From positions 1-64,000 of the forward strand of contig NZ_QUMT01000001.1 in the NCBI RefSeq assembly GCF_003387155.1: a stretch of DNA of 64,000 nt. Reading direction: 5' to 3'. A model generated the notes under the pieces. The model had not been told where the DNA came from, did no database searches, and saw nothing but the letters and a program-made list of their open reading frames with translations. Made by a program: the position numbers and the translations under genes. The stretch comes from Roseateles depolymerans (GTDB lineage: Bacteria > Pseudomonadota > Gammaproteobacteria > Burkholderiales > Burkholderiaceae_C). Shown one piece after another: positions 44,859 to 53,437 of this stretch (positions are counted from its first letter, which is position 1; every line of letters begins with the position of its first letter).

Positions 44859-44876
44859 CATCCGGTGCTCGACGCT

Positions 44877-44915
44877 CCGTCCTTGGTGGACCTGCTCAAG
44901 TCCGACGGACGGTAA
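44877..44915. repeat. 39-bp direct repeat, copy 2
   Basis: Identical to 43508-43546. It preserves the last 12 codons and stop of the DUF3617 gene in isolation, showing that a second copy of that gene's end once adjoined the chemoreceptor region. Confidence 0.95.
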
Positions 44916-44958
44916 TGGCGGCATCCGGCTGCCTTTTCGGGGCGGGCCGTCTACGTCC

Positions 44959-45180
44959 TCAGCCGGGGTGAATGTCAGCCCAGCTCACCGCACCCACGCC
45001 CTCGCCGGTGACGCCAGGCACGACGCCAGCCCATAAAGGACGCGCCCCATCGGCCAGCTCGTAATAGCCGCGCTACAGGGCCACGGCTTGCGCGGAGGAA
45101 TGTGCACGGACGATCAGGTCCAGACTTTCTCCGTCGTCGTTGTCAGCCCGCACGAAGTACACCGGGACTGCCTGGGGAGA
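44959..45180 (-). pseudogene. Decayed small gene of unknown family
   Basis: One minus-strand frame reads through about 70 codons: AVPVYFVRADNDDGESLDLI, VRAHSSAQAVAL, a TAG at 45073-45075, then RGYYELADGARPLWAG and VVPGVTGEGVGAVSWADIHPG with its own stop at 44959. The protein-like composition on both sides of the single TAG, in one frame, indicates a nonsense mutation in a real small gene. No start codon remains: the 5' end abuts the chemoreceptor stop. Family not recognised. Confidence 0.6.
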
Positions 45181-45182
45181 CA

Positions 45183-46724
45183 CTACCGCTCCCCCGTCCT
45201 GAAATGCGCCACCAGCTGCGTCAACTTCCTCGCCTGCTCATTCACCGACTCCGCTGCGGCCGCTGACTCTTCCACCAGCGCCGCATTCTGCTGCGTCATC
45301 TGATCCAGCTGTGCCACCGCGCCATTCACGCTGCCGATGCCCTGGCTCTGTTCCACCGTGCTGGCGCTGATCTCGCTGATGATGTCCGACACCCGCTGCA
45401 CGCTGGCCACGATCTCCTGCATCGTCTCGCCGGCCTCCCGCACCAGCTGAGACCCAGCCTCCACCTTCGACACGCTGTCCCCGATCAGGCTCTTGATCTC
45501 GCGCGCCGCCCCCGCGCTGCGCTGCGCCAGCGCCCGCACCTCGCTGGCCACCACGGCAAATCCCCGACCTTGCTCACCGGCCCGTGCCGCCTCCACGGCC
45601 GCATTCAGTGCCAGGATGTTGGTTTGGAAAGCAATGCTGTCGATCACGCCGATGATGTCATTGATCTTCTTGGCGCTCGCATCGATCGCGCCCATCGTGC
45701 CCACCACCTGTCCGACGACCGCGCCCCCTCGCTGCGCGACTTCCGCAGCACTGCCGGCCAACTGATTCGCCGTCCGCGCACTGTCCGCACTTTGCTGCAC
45801 CGTGCCGGTGAGCTGCGCCAGCGAAGACGCCGCCTGCTGCAGATTCGAGGCCGTCTGCTCGGTGCGATGGCTCAGGTCCGCATTGCCGCTGGCAATTTCC
45901 GCGCTGGCCGTCTGCATGGCTTCGACACTGCCGCGAAAGCCCATCATCATCGTGCGCAGCGAGGCCGTCATCTGCGCCAGGGCCTGCTGCACCTCGCCGA
46001 TTTCATCTTCGCGCACCTGCTGCGTCTGGTCGGACAGATCCCCGTCCCCGATCCGTCCCGCCTGGACCACCAGCTGCTTGAGCGGCGTGGAAATGGTGCG
46101 CACGAAATACGCCGTCGCCACCGCCAGCAGCAGCACGATGACACTCATCACCGCCGCCACGCCCCACACCGTGCGCATGCGCTCCGCGCCGGCGGCTTCC
46201 CGCAGCGCCGTGGCCTTGGCTTGCTGCAGCTTCACAAACGCCTGTTGCGCTTCCAGGTACTGCTCGATGGCCGGCACCACCTTCTGCTTGAGCGCGGCAT
46301 GCGACGCCTCGACCTGCCCGTCGGACTTGAGCTTCATCGCTTCATTGCGCGCCGCAATGTAGGCCTTGCGACGTTCGGCCACGGTTGCCATGGCGGCCTT
46401 GTCGGCATCGTCATCCACCAGCGCTTCGAGCTGCTTCTGCACCTCGGTGATGGTCTCGGTAGTGCGGGCAATGTCCGCCTTCATCGCCTCGGCCACCGCC
46501 ATGTCGTTGGCGGCCAGCCCGCCCTGCACACGGCTGGCATTGGCCTCCGTCAGACCGCGCCATCGCAGCGCCAGCTCGAAGCGTTGCTGCTGCTTCTCCT
46601 GCGTCACCTGCGAGGCCGCCAGCAGCGCCCGCGTGCGCACCGCAGCGCCGGTGGACATCAGCACCGTCATCGTGGCCATCACGATCACGGGAATCCACAG
46701 GCGGGTGGCTATCGACATCTTCAT
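45183..46724 (-). CDS. Methyl-accepting chemotaxis protein (4HB-type sensor)
   Basis: A 513-residue chemoreceptor starting [15 protein letters not shown]. The periplasmic domain (about 30-185) is a four-helix bundle. A second membrane helix near 195-215, HAMP, coiled coil and the conserved tip [37 protein letters not shown] follow. It ends [14 protein letters not shown] without an NWETF tail. The tip is nearly identical to those of the receptors at 23542 and 25285, which makes the three genes likely partners for recombination; a fourth fragment lies at 43592. Confidence 0.93.
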   Translation of the reverse strand: MKMSIATRLWIPVIVMATMTVLMSTGAAVRTRALLAASQVTQEKQQQRFELALRWRGLTEANASRVQGGLAANDMAVAEAMKADIARTTETITEVQKQLEALVDDDADKAAMATVAERRKAYIAARNEAMKLKSDGQVEASHAALKQKVVPAIEQYLEAQQAFVKLQQAKATALREAAGAERMRTVWGVAAVMSVIVLLLAVATAYFVRTISTPLKQLVVQAGRIGDGDLSDQTQQVREDEIGEVQQALAQMTASLRTMMMGFRGSVEAMQTASAEIASGNADLSHRTEQTASNLQQAASSLAQLTGTVQQSADSARTANQLAGSAAEVAQRGGAVVGQVVGTMGAIDASAKKINDIIGVIDSIAFQTNILALNAAVEAARAGEQGRGFAVVASEVRALAQRSAGAAREIKSLIGDSVSKVEAGSQLVREAGETMQEIVASVQRVSDIISEISASTVEQSQGIGSVNGAVAQLDQMTQQNAALVEESAAAAESVNEQARKLTQLVAHFRTGER

Positions 46725-46751
46725 GATCGGCACTTTCGGAAGTCGGAGACG

Positions 46752-46767
46752 GTGGACCTGGGTCCAC
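46752..46767. promoter_or_regulatory. 16-bp palindrome upstream of the chemoreceptor
   Basis: GTGGACCTGGGTCCAC is a perfect 7-bp inverted repeat with a two-base centre, lying 28 bases before the chemoreceptor start and in the divergent spacer with coaX. It may be an operator. No matching regulator is known to me. Confidence 0.3.
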
Positions 46768-46904
46768 ACCTGCCCCCGTATGGTGCATCAAACGCAGAAA
46801 AATGGAGAGTCAGCTCTCCAACCCCAGTCTCTTCGACGCCCGCGCGCACCGTCTTGAGGAGAAACGCTGCTAACCTGCCGTCTGTCCCAGCGTCGCGTGA
46901 ACTT

Positions 46905-47684
46905 ATGAGCTTTTTGGCCATCGACATCGGTAACACCCGCCTCAAGTGGGCGCTGTATGCCGGGCCGCAACCAGGCAGTCCCATGCTGGCGCATGGGGCG
47001 CAGTTCCTGGAGAACATCGAAAAACTGGCCGAGCATGACTGGGCCAGCCTGCCCGCGCCTGGCAGCCTGCTGGGCTGCAATGTGGCGGGGGATGGCATGC
47101 GCCACCGCGTGGAAGAGCAGCTCGAGGAACTTTGGGACCTGGAGCCGCGCTGGGTCGCCTCCTCGGCGCAGGCCGGCGGCGTGACCAACGGCTACGACCA
47201 TCCCACCCGCCTGGGCACGGACCGCTTCGTGGCGATGATCGGCGCCCGCCACCACGTGCTGGCCCGCAACCCGGGCCGGCCCCCGCAGCCGGCGCTGGTG
47301 GTGATGGTGGGCACGGCCGTCACCGTGGACGCTCTGGACGCCGATGGCCGCTTCCTTGGCGGCTTGATCCTCCCCGGCCACGGCATCATGCTGCGGGCGT
47401 TGGAAGGTGGCACGGCGGGTTTGCGTGTGCCAACCGGGGAGGTGCGCGAGTTCCCGACCAACACCTCCGATGCGCTGACCAGCGGCGGCAACTACGCCAT
47501 CACCGGCGCCATCGAGCGGATGCACCGCCACATGGTGCGCCGCTGCGGTCAGGTGCCGGTGACGCTGATGACCGGTGGCGCGGGCTGGAAGGTGTCACCC
47601 TCGCTGGACATCCCGCATGAGCTGATCGACTCGCTCATCTTCGACGGACTGCTGGCCTTGCAGTCCCATCGACTGGCGCTCTGA
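46905..47684 (+). CDS. coaX: Type III pantothenate kinase
   Basis: A 259-residue CoaX, catalysing the first step of coenzyme A synthesis. The N-terminal phosphate-binding motif is [48 protein letters not shown] and [29 protein letters not shown] are the substrate and dimer motifs. Type III kinases need a monovalent cation and are not feedback-inhibited by CoA. The ATG at 46905 has no strong ribosome-binding site. It is often linked to birA in relatives; birA is not seen here. Confidence 0.94.
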   Translation: MSFLAIDIGNTRLKWALYAGPQPGSPMLAHGAQFLENIEKLAEHDWASLPAPGSLLGCNVAGDGMRHRVEEQLEELWDLEPRWVASSAQAGGVTNGYDHPTRLGTDRFVAMIGARHHVLARNPGRPPQPALVVMVGTAVTVDALDADGRFLGGLILPGHGIMLRALEGGTAGLRVPTGEVREFPTNTSDALTSGGNYAITGAIERMHRHMVRRCGQVPVTLMTGGAGWKVSPSLDIPHELIDSLIFDGLLALQSHRLAL

Positions 47685-47758
47685 GCGCTGCGCCCAGCGC
47701 AGGCCCGTAAGCCCGCAGGCCTGCATGGCTCGCGTGGCCCGCACCGCCGGGGCTGCGC

Positions 47759-48547
47759 TCAGCCCCAGGTTTCCTTCAACACCGTCCGGAACAGCTCCGA
47801 CAGCAACGGCTCCACTTCCGCACGCGGCTGCGGGTCGGGGCGGATGTGCTCCAGTCGCTGCAGCTCTTGCTCGATAAAGCGCTGAATGACCGGCACCTGG
47901 GGCGACAAGCCCATCTCCGGGGACGATTGCTTGAGCACCAGCAGGTCCTGGATCGCCGGCACCAGGCCGGGCACCTTGTCCGCCATCTCCAGCAGCCGCT
48001 GGAACTCGATCGGCGCCGGCCGCTGATAACGCTCCAACCACCGGACCGACAGCAGCGGACGCAGCACGTAGAAGTACTTCTTCAGTGGCACCTGCTCGTT
48101 CTGCAGGTAGCCCCGGAAGTTGGTCTGCGCCATGCTGCGGTAGTGGTAGATGCCGCGCTCCACCGAATAGACGGTGGGCAGCAGCGCCAGCGCACGGCGG
48201 TGAAAGCTGCCGTTCTTCTCATAGACGATGGGCGATTGCACCCATTCGACAAACCCCGGGTTGGACTTCCAGAACAGGCGAAGCGCCTTGCGCAGGTCCC
48301 AGCCGTTGATGTCCATGTCATCCACGATCGGATATTCGATGACGTCCCGCTGCTCCTCCAGCCCCACCGACAGGTAGCGCTCCGGTCGATGCACATAGAT
48401 GAAGCGGGCGTCGTAGTCGCTGTTGGGCGACGCGAATCCCCAGGCCCGGCTCCCGGACTCCACCGCCAGCAACACCTTGGCGTCGTGTTCAACTTCGGCG
48501 CGCCGCAGGCGGGCCAGGACTTCTCGTCGGGCGGTATCGTCAATCAT
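47759..48547 (-). CDS. Nucleotidyltransferase-superfamily protein (YcgL/RlaP type)
   Basis: A 262-residue protein of the predicted nucleotidyltransferase family related to phage RlaP. The active-site signature is VESGSRAWGFASPNSDYDARFIY (GS, then DxD-like Asp), followed by DINGWDLRKALRLFWKSNP and SMAQTNFRGYLQ, KKYFYVLRPLLSVRWLE. The substrate may be RNA or protein; none is established here. It ends 74 bases after coaX in convergent orientation. Confidence 0.85.
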   Translation of the reverse strand: MIDDTARREVLARLRRAEVEHDAKVLLAVESGSRAWGFASPNSDYDARFIYVHRPERYLSVGLEEQRDVIEYPIVDDMDINGWDLRKALRLFWKSNPGFVEWVQSPIVYEKNGSFHRRALALLPTVYSVERGIYHYRSMAQTNFRGYLQNEQVPLKKYFYVLRPLLSVRWLERYQRPAPIEFQRLLEMADKVPGLVPAIQDLLVLKQSSPEMGLSPQVPVIQRFIEQELQRLEHIRPDPQPRAEVEPLLSELFRTVLKETWG

Positions 48548-48654
48548 GAGGCTTCAAACGGGCGAGGGAGCAAGGCGGTTGTCCGGGCTGTGCGCAGCGG
48601 AGTCGCCTGATGCGCTGGCCGGGCACTGTAGGCATTTCCGAAGTGAAGCCAATA

Positions 48655-48683
48655 GAAAAAACGCCAGGGGGTCGCCCTGGCGT
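48655..48683 (-). terminator. Intrinsic terminator of hslVU
   Basis: ACGCCAGGG (48661-48669) pairs with CCCTGGCGT (48675-48683), nine bp with a five-base loop. Read on the minus strand it is followed by six T residues (48655-48660). It lies about 80 bases after the hslU stop. Some function from the other strand is possible, since CTTGTTTT follows on the plus side. Confidence 0.88.
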
Positions 48684-48762
48684 CTTGTTTTCACGACGGG
48701 TGGTGGGAAGTCCCGACTGGCGTCCCGCCCAAGGACTCGCGTTGATCCCCGCCGATCCCTGA

Positions 48763-50109
48763 TCAGAGGATGAAGCGGCTCAGATCCTCGTTCTGCGCCA
48801 GGGCGCCGAGCTTGCCGTCCACGGCCGCGCCGTCCAGGGTGATGGTCTGGCCGGCGTGCTTGTGGGCGTCGAAGCTGATGTCGTCCAGCAGCCGCTCCAG
48901 CACGGTGGACAGGCGCCGCGCGCCGATGTTCTCGGTGCGTTCGTTCACCTCGTAGGCGATCTGCGCCAGTCGGCGGATACCGTCCTGGCTGAGCTCCAGC
49001 GTGAGGCCTTCGGTGGCCAGCAGCGCCTGGTATTGCTTGACCAGGCTGGCATGCGTGCTGGAGAGAATCGCTTCAAAGTCGGCCACCGACAGCGACTTGA
49101 GCTCCACCCGGATGGGGAAACGCCCCTGCAACTCGGGGATCAGGTCGCTGGGCTTGCTGAGATGGAAGGCGCCCGAGGCGATGAAGAGGATGTGGTCCGT
49201 CTTCACCATGCCGTACTTGGTGTTGACGGTGGTGCCTTCCACCAGCGGCAGCAGGTCGCGCTGCACGCCCTGGCGGGAGACATCCGCACCGCCGTGCTCG
49301 GACCGGCTGGCGACCTTGTCGATCTCGTCGATGAAGACGATGCCGTTGTCCTGCGCATTCGTCAGGGCGGTGGTCTTGATCTCGTCCTCGTTCACCAGCT
49401 TGGCGGCTTCTTCCTCCACCAGCAGCTTCATGGCTTCGCCGATGCGCACCTTGCGCGTCTTGCGACGGGCCTGGCCCATCTGCGAGAACAGGCCCTTGAG
49501 CTGCTCGGTCATCTCTTCCATGCCCTGCGGCCCCATGATCTCCATGGTGGGCTTGGGCTCGGCCAGCTCGATCTCGATTTCCTTGTCGTCCATCGAGCCC
49601 TCGCGCAGGCGCTTGCGCATGGTCTGGCGGGCGGTGTTTTCGCCGGTCGCTGCGGTCGTGCTGTCGCTGGGGGTGAAGCCGGTGGAGCGGGGCGGGGGCA
49701 CCAGCACATCCAGGATGCGTTCCTCGGCGGCATCTTCTGCACGGGTGCGCTGCAGGCGCATCTGGCGCTCGCGCTCCTGCTTCACGGCGATGTCCACCAG
49801 GTCGCGGATGATGCTGTCCACGTCCTTGCCCACATAGCCCACTTCGGTGAACTTGGTGGCTTCCACCTTGATGAAGGGGGCGTCGGCCAGCTTGGCCAGA
49901 CGGCGGGCGATCTCGGTCTTGCCCACGCCGGTGGGGCCGATCATCAGGATATTCTTGGGGGTGATTTCCGAGCGCAGCTTGTCGTCCACCTGCTGACGGC
50001 GCCAGCGGTTGCGCAGCGCGATGGCCACGGCCCGTTTGGCATCCGCCTGGCCGACGATGTGGCGGTCCAGTTCGGAGACGATTTCCTGCGGCGTCATGCT
50101 AGCGCTCAT
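48763..50109 (-). CDS. hslU: ATP-dependent protease ATPase subunit HslU
   Basis: A 448-residue AAA+ unfoldase. The N-terminus is [16 protein letters not shown], Walker [10 protein letters not shown], the pore loop [13 protein letters not shown], an I-domain (about 110-240), Walker [12 protein letters not shown] and sensor GRFPIRVEL. The C-terminal LSRFIL tail inserts into HslV to activate it. The start overlaps the hslV stop by four bases. It unfolds substrates for HslV in the cytosol as part of the heat-shock response. Confidence 0.97.
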   Translation of the reverse strand: MSASMTPQEIVSELDRHIVGQADAKRAVAIALRNRWRRQQVDDKLRSEITPKNILMIGPTGVGKTEIARRLAKLADAPFIKVEATKFTEVGYVGKDVDSIIRDLVDIAVKQERERQMRLQRTRAEDAAEERILDVLVPPPRSTGFTPSDSTTAATGENTARQTMRKRLREGSMDDKEIEIELAEPKPTMEIMGPQGMEEMTEQLKGLFSQMGQARRKTRKVRIGEAMKLLVEEEAAKLVNEDEIKTTALTNAQDNGIVFIDEIDKVASRSEHGGADVSRQGVQRDLLPLVEGTTVNTKYGMVKTDHILFIASGAFHLSKPSDLIPELQGRFPIRVELKSLSVADFEAILSSTHASLVKQYQALLATEGLTLELSQDGIRRLAQIAYEVNERTENIGARRLSTVLERLLDDISFDAHKHAGQTITLDGAAVDGKLGALAQNEDLSRFIL

Positions 50110-50663
50110 TCCAGTACTTCCAGCGTGTGGTTGCCATTGGTGTAGATGCAGATCTCACCCGCGATGACCAGCGACTGCTTGACGATGTCAGCGGCGCTGA
50201 GCTCGCTGTGGTTGAGCAGGGCCTTGGCGGCCGCCTGCGCATAGGCGCCGCCCGAGCCGATGGCCACGATGCCCTGTTCCGGCTCCAGCACGTCGCCGTT
50301 GCCGGTGATGATCAGCGAGGTCGTGCGGTCCGCCACGGCCAGCATGGCTTCCAGGCGGCGCAGCACGCGGTCGGTGCGCCAGTCGCGGGTCAGCTCCACG
50401 GCGGCCCGGGTGAGGTTGCCCTCGTATTTCTCGAGCTTGGCCTCGAAGCGCTCGAAGAGGGTGAACGCATCCGCCGTTGCACCGGCAAAACCCGCCAGGA
50501 CCTTGCCCTGATAGAGCTTGCGCACCTTGCGGGCGGTGGATTTGACAACGATGGTGCCCAGGGTCACCTGGCCGTCACCGCCGATGGCAACCTGGTTGCC
50601 GCGGCGGACACTGACGATGGTGGTGCCGTGATAGGGCGGCAAGGGGGAGGATTCTTGTGACAT
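50106..50663 (-). CDS. hslV: ATP-dependent protease proteolytic subunit HslV
   Basis: A 185-residue peptidase of the proteasome family. The catalytic Thr is in [11 protein letters not shown]. About 13 residues ([13 protein letters not shown]) precede it and must be removed to free the Thr; in E. coli only Met precedes it. [25 protein letters not shown] and [13 protein letters not shown] are family motifs. The ATG at 50663 is chosen over an in-frame TTG at 50678. First gene of hslVU, behind a sigma-32-like promoter. Confidence 0.96.
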   Translation of the reverse strand: MSQESSPLPPYHGTTIVSVRRGNQVAIGGDGQVTLGTIVVKSTARKVRKLYQGKVLAGFAGATADAFTLFERFEAKLEKYEGNLTRAAVELTRDWRTDRVLRRLEAMLAVADRTTSLIITGNGDVLEPEQGIVAIGSGGAYAQAAAKALLNHSELSAADIVKQSLVIAGEICIYTNGNHTLEVLE

Positions 50664-50697
50664 GGCGGAGCCGGGCAAACAGCCTTGGACTCTCCAA

Positions 50698-50724
50698 GTG
50701 TGGGGCGGATGCGGGATTCACAAG
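50698..50724 (-). promoter_or_regulatory. Sigma-32 (heat-shock) promoter of hslVU
   Basis: On the minus strand, CTTGTG (50719-50724), 13 bases, then CCCCACAC (50698-50705) fits the heat-shock consensus CTTGAA-N13-15-CCCCATNT. It ends 35 bases before the hslV start. hslVU is a known sigma-32 regulon member. The inverted repeat CTTGGA-CTC-TCCAAG (50684-50698) lies at the expected transcript start. Confidence 0.6.
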
Positions 50725-50808
50725 AGGGAAAACGGACGAAAGGAGACACGGCGGCAGGGTTGTGCGCGGTGCACGCCGACACTTCGGCCAGGCCTGACAG
50801 ACACCCCA

Positions 50809-50843
50809 TGAAAAACGGTCTCCGGGGGACCCTGGAGACCGTT
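50809..50843 (-). terminator. Intrinsic terminator of the STAS-like gene
   Basis: AACGGTCTCC (50814-50823) and GGAGACCGTT (50834-50843) form a perfect 10-bp stem around a ten-base loop. On the minus strand the stem runs directly into TTTTT. It lies 31 bases past the stop of the gene at 50874. It also separates that gene from hslVU. Confidence 0.85.
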
Positions 50844-50873
50844 CTTTGGGGGCGTTTCAGGAGCCGTCTGCCG

Positions 50874-52616
50874 TCAGACGTGCCGGACCTTGACCCGGGC
50901 ATGTTCATTGATGCCCATGGCACCAAAGAACAGGGCCACCAGGCGGTGGGCGTCGGTGAACTGGACCGCGCGGTTTTCGCTGCGGCGGGCCAGCACCCAG
51001 TTCAGCAGGTCGCCAGCGGCCATGAAGTCCAGGCGGATCAGCTTTGGGCAGGCGATGTTGACCAGCGAGGCGGGGCCCAGCTGATCCGTCATCAGCTTCA
51101 GGGTTTCGCTGATGTCGCCGCTGAGCTGGCCGGACAGCTCCATCTGGGCCGCCGTGCTGAGCGCATCGGTGATGGTCGATTCGAGGAAGCTGATGCCGGT
51201 GTCCATGGCCGGCTGCACCGACGAATGGGGCGACGCGGTCGACAGGCTGTTGCCGCTGACCCGCACATGGGCCTCCGCCTTTTCCCAGGAGGGCGGCGAG
51301 ACTTCATAGGTGACGCAGTAGTCGATGGCAACTTCGTCGAACTGGTCCGGACGGTTGGCCAGACGCAGCGCCTCCAGGCGCACCATCCAGTAGACCGGGT
51401 CGGCATCACGCGCGCCGACCGGGGCCTGGTCCTTGAGGACCTGGAAGAAGTGGTCGCCGGCCAGCCAGCGCAGGTCCAGCGCCTGCGGGGCCCAGGCGCG
51501 GAAGACTTCCCGCAGGCGGGCACAGGCTTCCGGATCGATCTGGCGCAGGTTCTGGAAGTCCAGCACCCAGGGCAGGGGCAGGTTCTCGCAGCGGCTGCGC
51601 ATCTGCAGCACGCCGTCCACGTCCAGATATTCCGGGCAGGACCAGGCCACCGTGGTGCTGTTGCCGCGCGGGGCGCGTTCCTGCTGCACCGCTTCGGCCA
51701 CCAGCTTGGGCAGCGAGAACCACTGCGGCGACGACAGGCCGAACTGCTGGGCGTAGTCGTTGGCCAGATTTTCGAACTTGGCTTGCTGGCCGGTGGCGCG
51801 GTAGAGGTCGAACAGCACCAGCCAGGTGTCGGCATGGGTGTGGCGAGGGCCGCCTTCACGGGTCAGGTCGGCCAGGCTGCGTTCGCAGTGTTCGTAGTCG
51901 CCGTTGGCGAAGGCAATGACGGCTTCGTCCAGTTCGGCGTCGTGCACCACCTCGTTGACTTCCACATCGCTCGGGTCGGCGACCGGGAAGGTCAGGGTCG
52001 GGATGGCGGCCTTGAGTTCGGGGATGGGCGCTGCGGCACCGGTGCTCTGCGGCGACAGGCCCGAGCCCATGTTGGCGGCCGACGGCGCGGGGGACAGGTC
52101 CAGCCGCTCCACGGTGGCGGGCGGCGGGGCGAAGGCCGGGGCACGGGCGCCGATGTTGTCAGCGGGCTGGGTGGGATTGAAATTGACCGGCCGGGTGCTG
52201 GTTTCAAAGAAAGCCGGCGGATGCTGGCCCTGCACCTGGGTGGGCGCGAAGCTCTCGCCCACCATCTGCTGCTCGATCTGGTCGATCTTGGACTTGATGC
52301 TGGTCTGGCTGCCGTTGATCTCGCTGATGCGGCCCAGTTCGTCGATGCCGGAGGTGGCATGACCGCCCAGCGCCGCCAGTTGCTCGGGGGTCAGGCCTTC
52401 CCGGCGGATGCGGCGCAGCATGTCCAGCTCGCGCTTGCGGACGAAGTCGTTGCGCCGCTTGCGCTCGACCATGGCGCGCAGCTCGGCCTTGGCCGCGTCC
52501 GCTTCCGGGTCGTCCTGGCGCGAGTTGATTTCCGCCCAGTCCGTCGTCGGGTTGGCGACGAACCGAGCCACCTTGCGGAAGAAGCTCTCGCCGTCTTTGG
52601 TGGTGGAGTCGGTCAT
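50874..52616 (-). CDS. STAS-like repeat protein of unknown function
   Basis: A 580-residue soluble protein. Residues 1-100 are charged and helical (AKAELRAMVERKRRNDFVRK). Residues 100-215 are a Pro/Ala/Ser-rich linker. Residues 215-320 look TPR-like (ELDEAVIAFANGDYEHCERSL, TWLVLFDLYRATGQQAKFENL). Two segments then resemble STAS domains: about 325-405 (PEYLDVDGVLQMRSRC, WVLDFQNLRQIDPEACARL) and about 500-580 (PKLIRLDFMAAGDLLNWVL, VQFTDAHRLVALFFGAMGI). STAS domains usually act as anti-sigma-factor antagonists, but no partner gene is adjacent. There is no signal peptide. Confidence 0.65.
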   Translation of the reverse strand: MTDSTTKDGESFFRKVARFVANPTTDWAEINSRQDDPEADAAKAELRAMVERKRRNDFVRKRELDMLRRIRREGLTPEQLAALGGHATSGIDELGRISEINGSQTSIKSKIDQIEQQMVGESFAPTQVQGQHPPAFFETSTRPVNFNPTQPADNIGARAPAFAPPPATVERLDLSPAPSAANMGSGLSPQSTGAAAPIPELKAAIPTLTFPVADPSDVEVNEVVHDAELDEAVIAFANGDYEHCERSLADLTREGGPRHTHADTWLVLFDLYRATGQQAKFENLANDYAQQFGLSSPQWFSLPKLVAEAVQQERAPRGNSTTVAWSCPEYLDVDGVLQMRSRCENLPLPWVLDFQNLRQIDPEACARLREVFRAWAPQALDLRWLAGDHFFQVLKDQAPVGARDADPVYWMVRLEALRLANRPDQFDEVAIDYCVTYEVSPPSWEKAEAHVRVSGNSLSTASPHSSVQPAMDTGISFLESTITDALSTAAQMELSGQLSGDISETLKLMTDQLGPASLVNIACPKLIRLDFMAAGDLLNWVLARRSENRAVQFTDAHRLVALFFGAMGINEHARVKVRHV

Positions 52617-52675
52617 GCTTTGGTGGCTTCTCTCTGGACAGTTCCGGACATCGATGCGGGTCAGGTCAGCAGACC

Positions 52676-53329
52676 TCAGTCCCCAAACATCTTCTGCTTG
52701 AGTTCACGGCGTTGCTGAGCTTCCAGCGACAGGGTGGCGGTCGGGCGGGCGATCAGCCGGCCCAGGCCGATGGGTTCACCGGTTTCGTCGCAGTAACCAT
52801 ATTCGCCGCTGTCCAGACGGGTCAGCGACTGCATGATCTTCTTCAGCAGCTTGCGCTCGCGGTCGCGGGTGCGCAGTTCCAGGGCGTGTTCTTCCTCGAT
52901 GGTGGCACGGTCGGCCGGATCGGGGACGATGGAGGTGTCTTCACGCAGGTGCTCGGTGGTTTCACCGGCGTTGGACAGGATGTCTTCCTTGAGCTGGGTC
53001 AGCTTGGCGCGGAAGAACTCCACCTGCTTGTCGTTCATGTATTCGCTGTCCGGCATGGCCAGCACTTCAGCGTCAGTCAGTTCAGCACCGGGCTTGGATT
53101 TCCAGGCATTGGCGAGTTTGGGGTCGGCTTTCACGGCGGTGCGGGTGTTCTGATTCAGGGTTGAAGAGGCAGTCGCGCGCTGGACGGGAGCGTCCAGCGT
53201 GGCGACCGAACTGTCAGGAGCGTCCGCCTCGGGGGCGTCAGCGCTACTTGCGGCCTTGGCCGCCACAGGCTTGGCAACCTTGGCGCCTGCCTTCGGTGCA
53301 CTGGTCTTGGAGGCCGGGGTCTTGCTCAC
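52676..53329 (-). CDS. dksA: RNA polymerase-binding transcription factor DksA (Cys-poor type)
   Basis: A 217-residue DksA with a GTG start; AGGAG lies six bases upstream. The first 65 residues are a low-complexity Ala/Lys extension absent from E. coli DksA. The coiled-coil tip holds the DxxDxA motif, DPADRA at 137-142. The zinc-finger Cys are replaced: C180xxT183 and S201xxA204 stand where CxxC and CxxC are expected. The globular domain is probably zinc-free. DksA works with ppGpp at the secondary channel of RNA polymerase to repress rRNA and activate amino-acid genes. Confidence 0.93.
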   Translation of the reverse strand: MSKTPASKTSAPKAGAKVAKPVAAKAASSADAPEADAPDSSVATLDAPVQRATASSTLNQNTRTAVKADPKLANAWKSKPGAELTDAEVLAMPDSEYMNDKQVEFFRAKLTQLKEDILSNAGETTEHLREDTSIVPDPADRATIEEEHALELRTRDRERKLLKKIMQSLTRLDSGEYGYCDETGEPIGLGRLIARPTATLSLEAQQRRELKQKMFGD

Positions 53330-53437
53330 GTTACTCTCCTAGCGGCGCTTATCAGCGAGGGCGGACCTGCCAGTCCGGGCATGGGCGCGGCGATTGTAGC
53401 CACGTCCCGCATCCCGGACCGATCAAACAGTGTGTCA

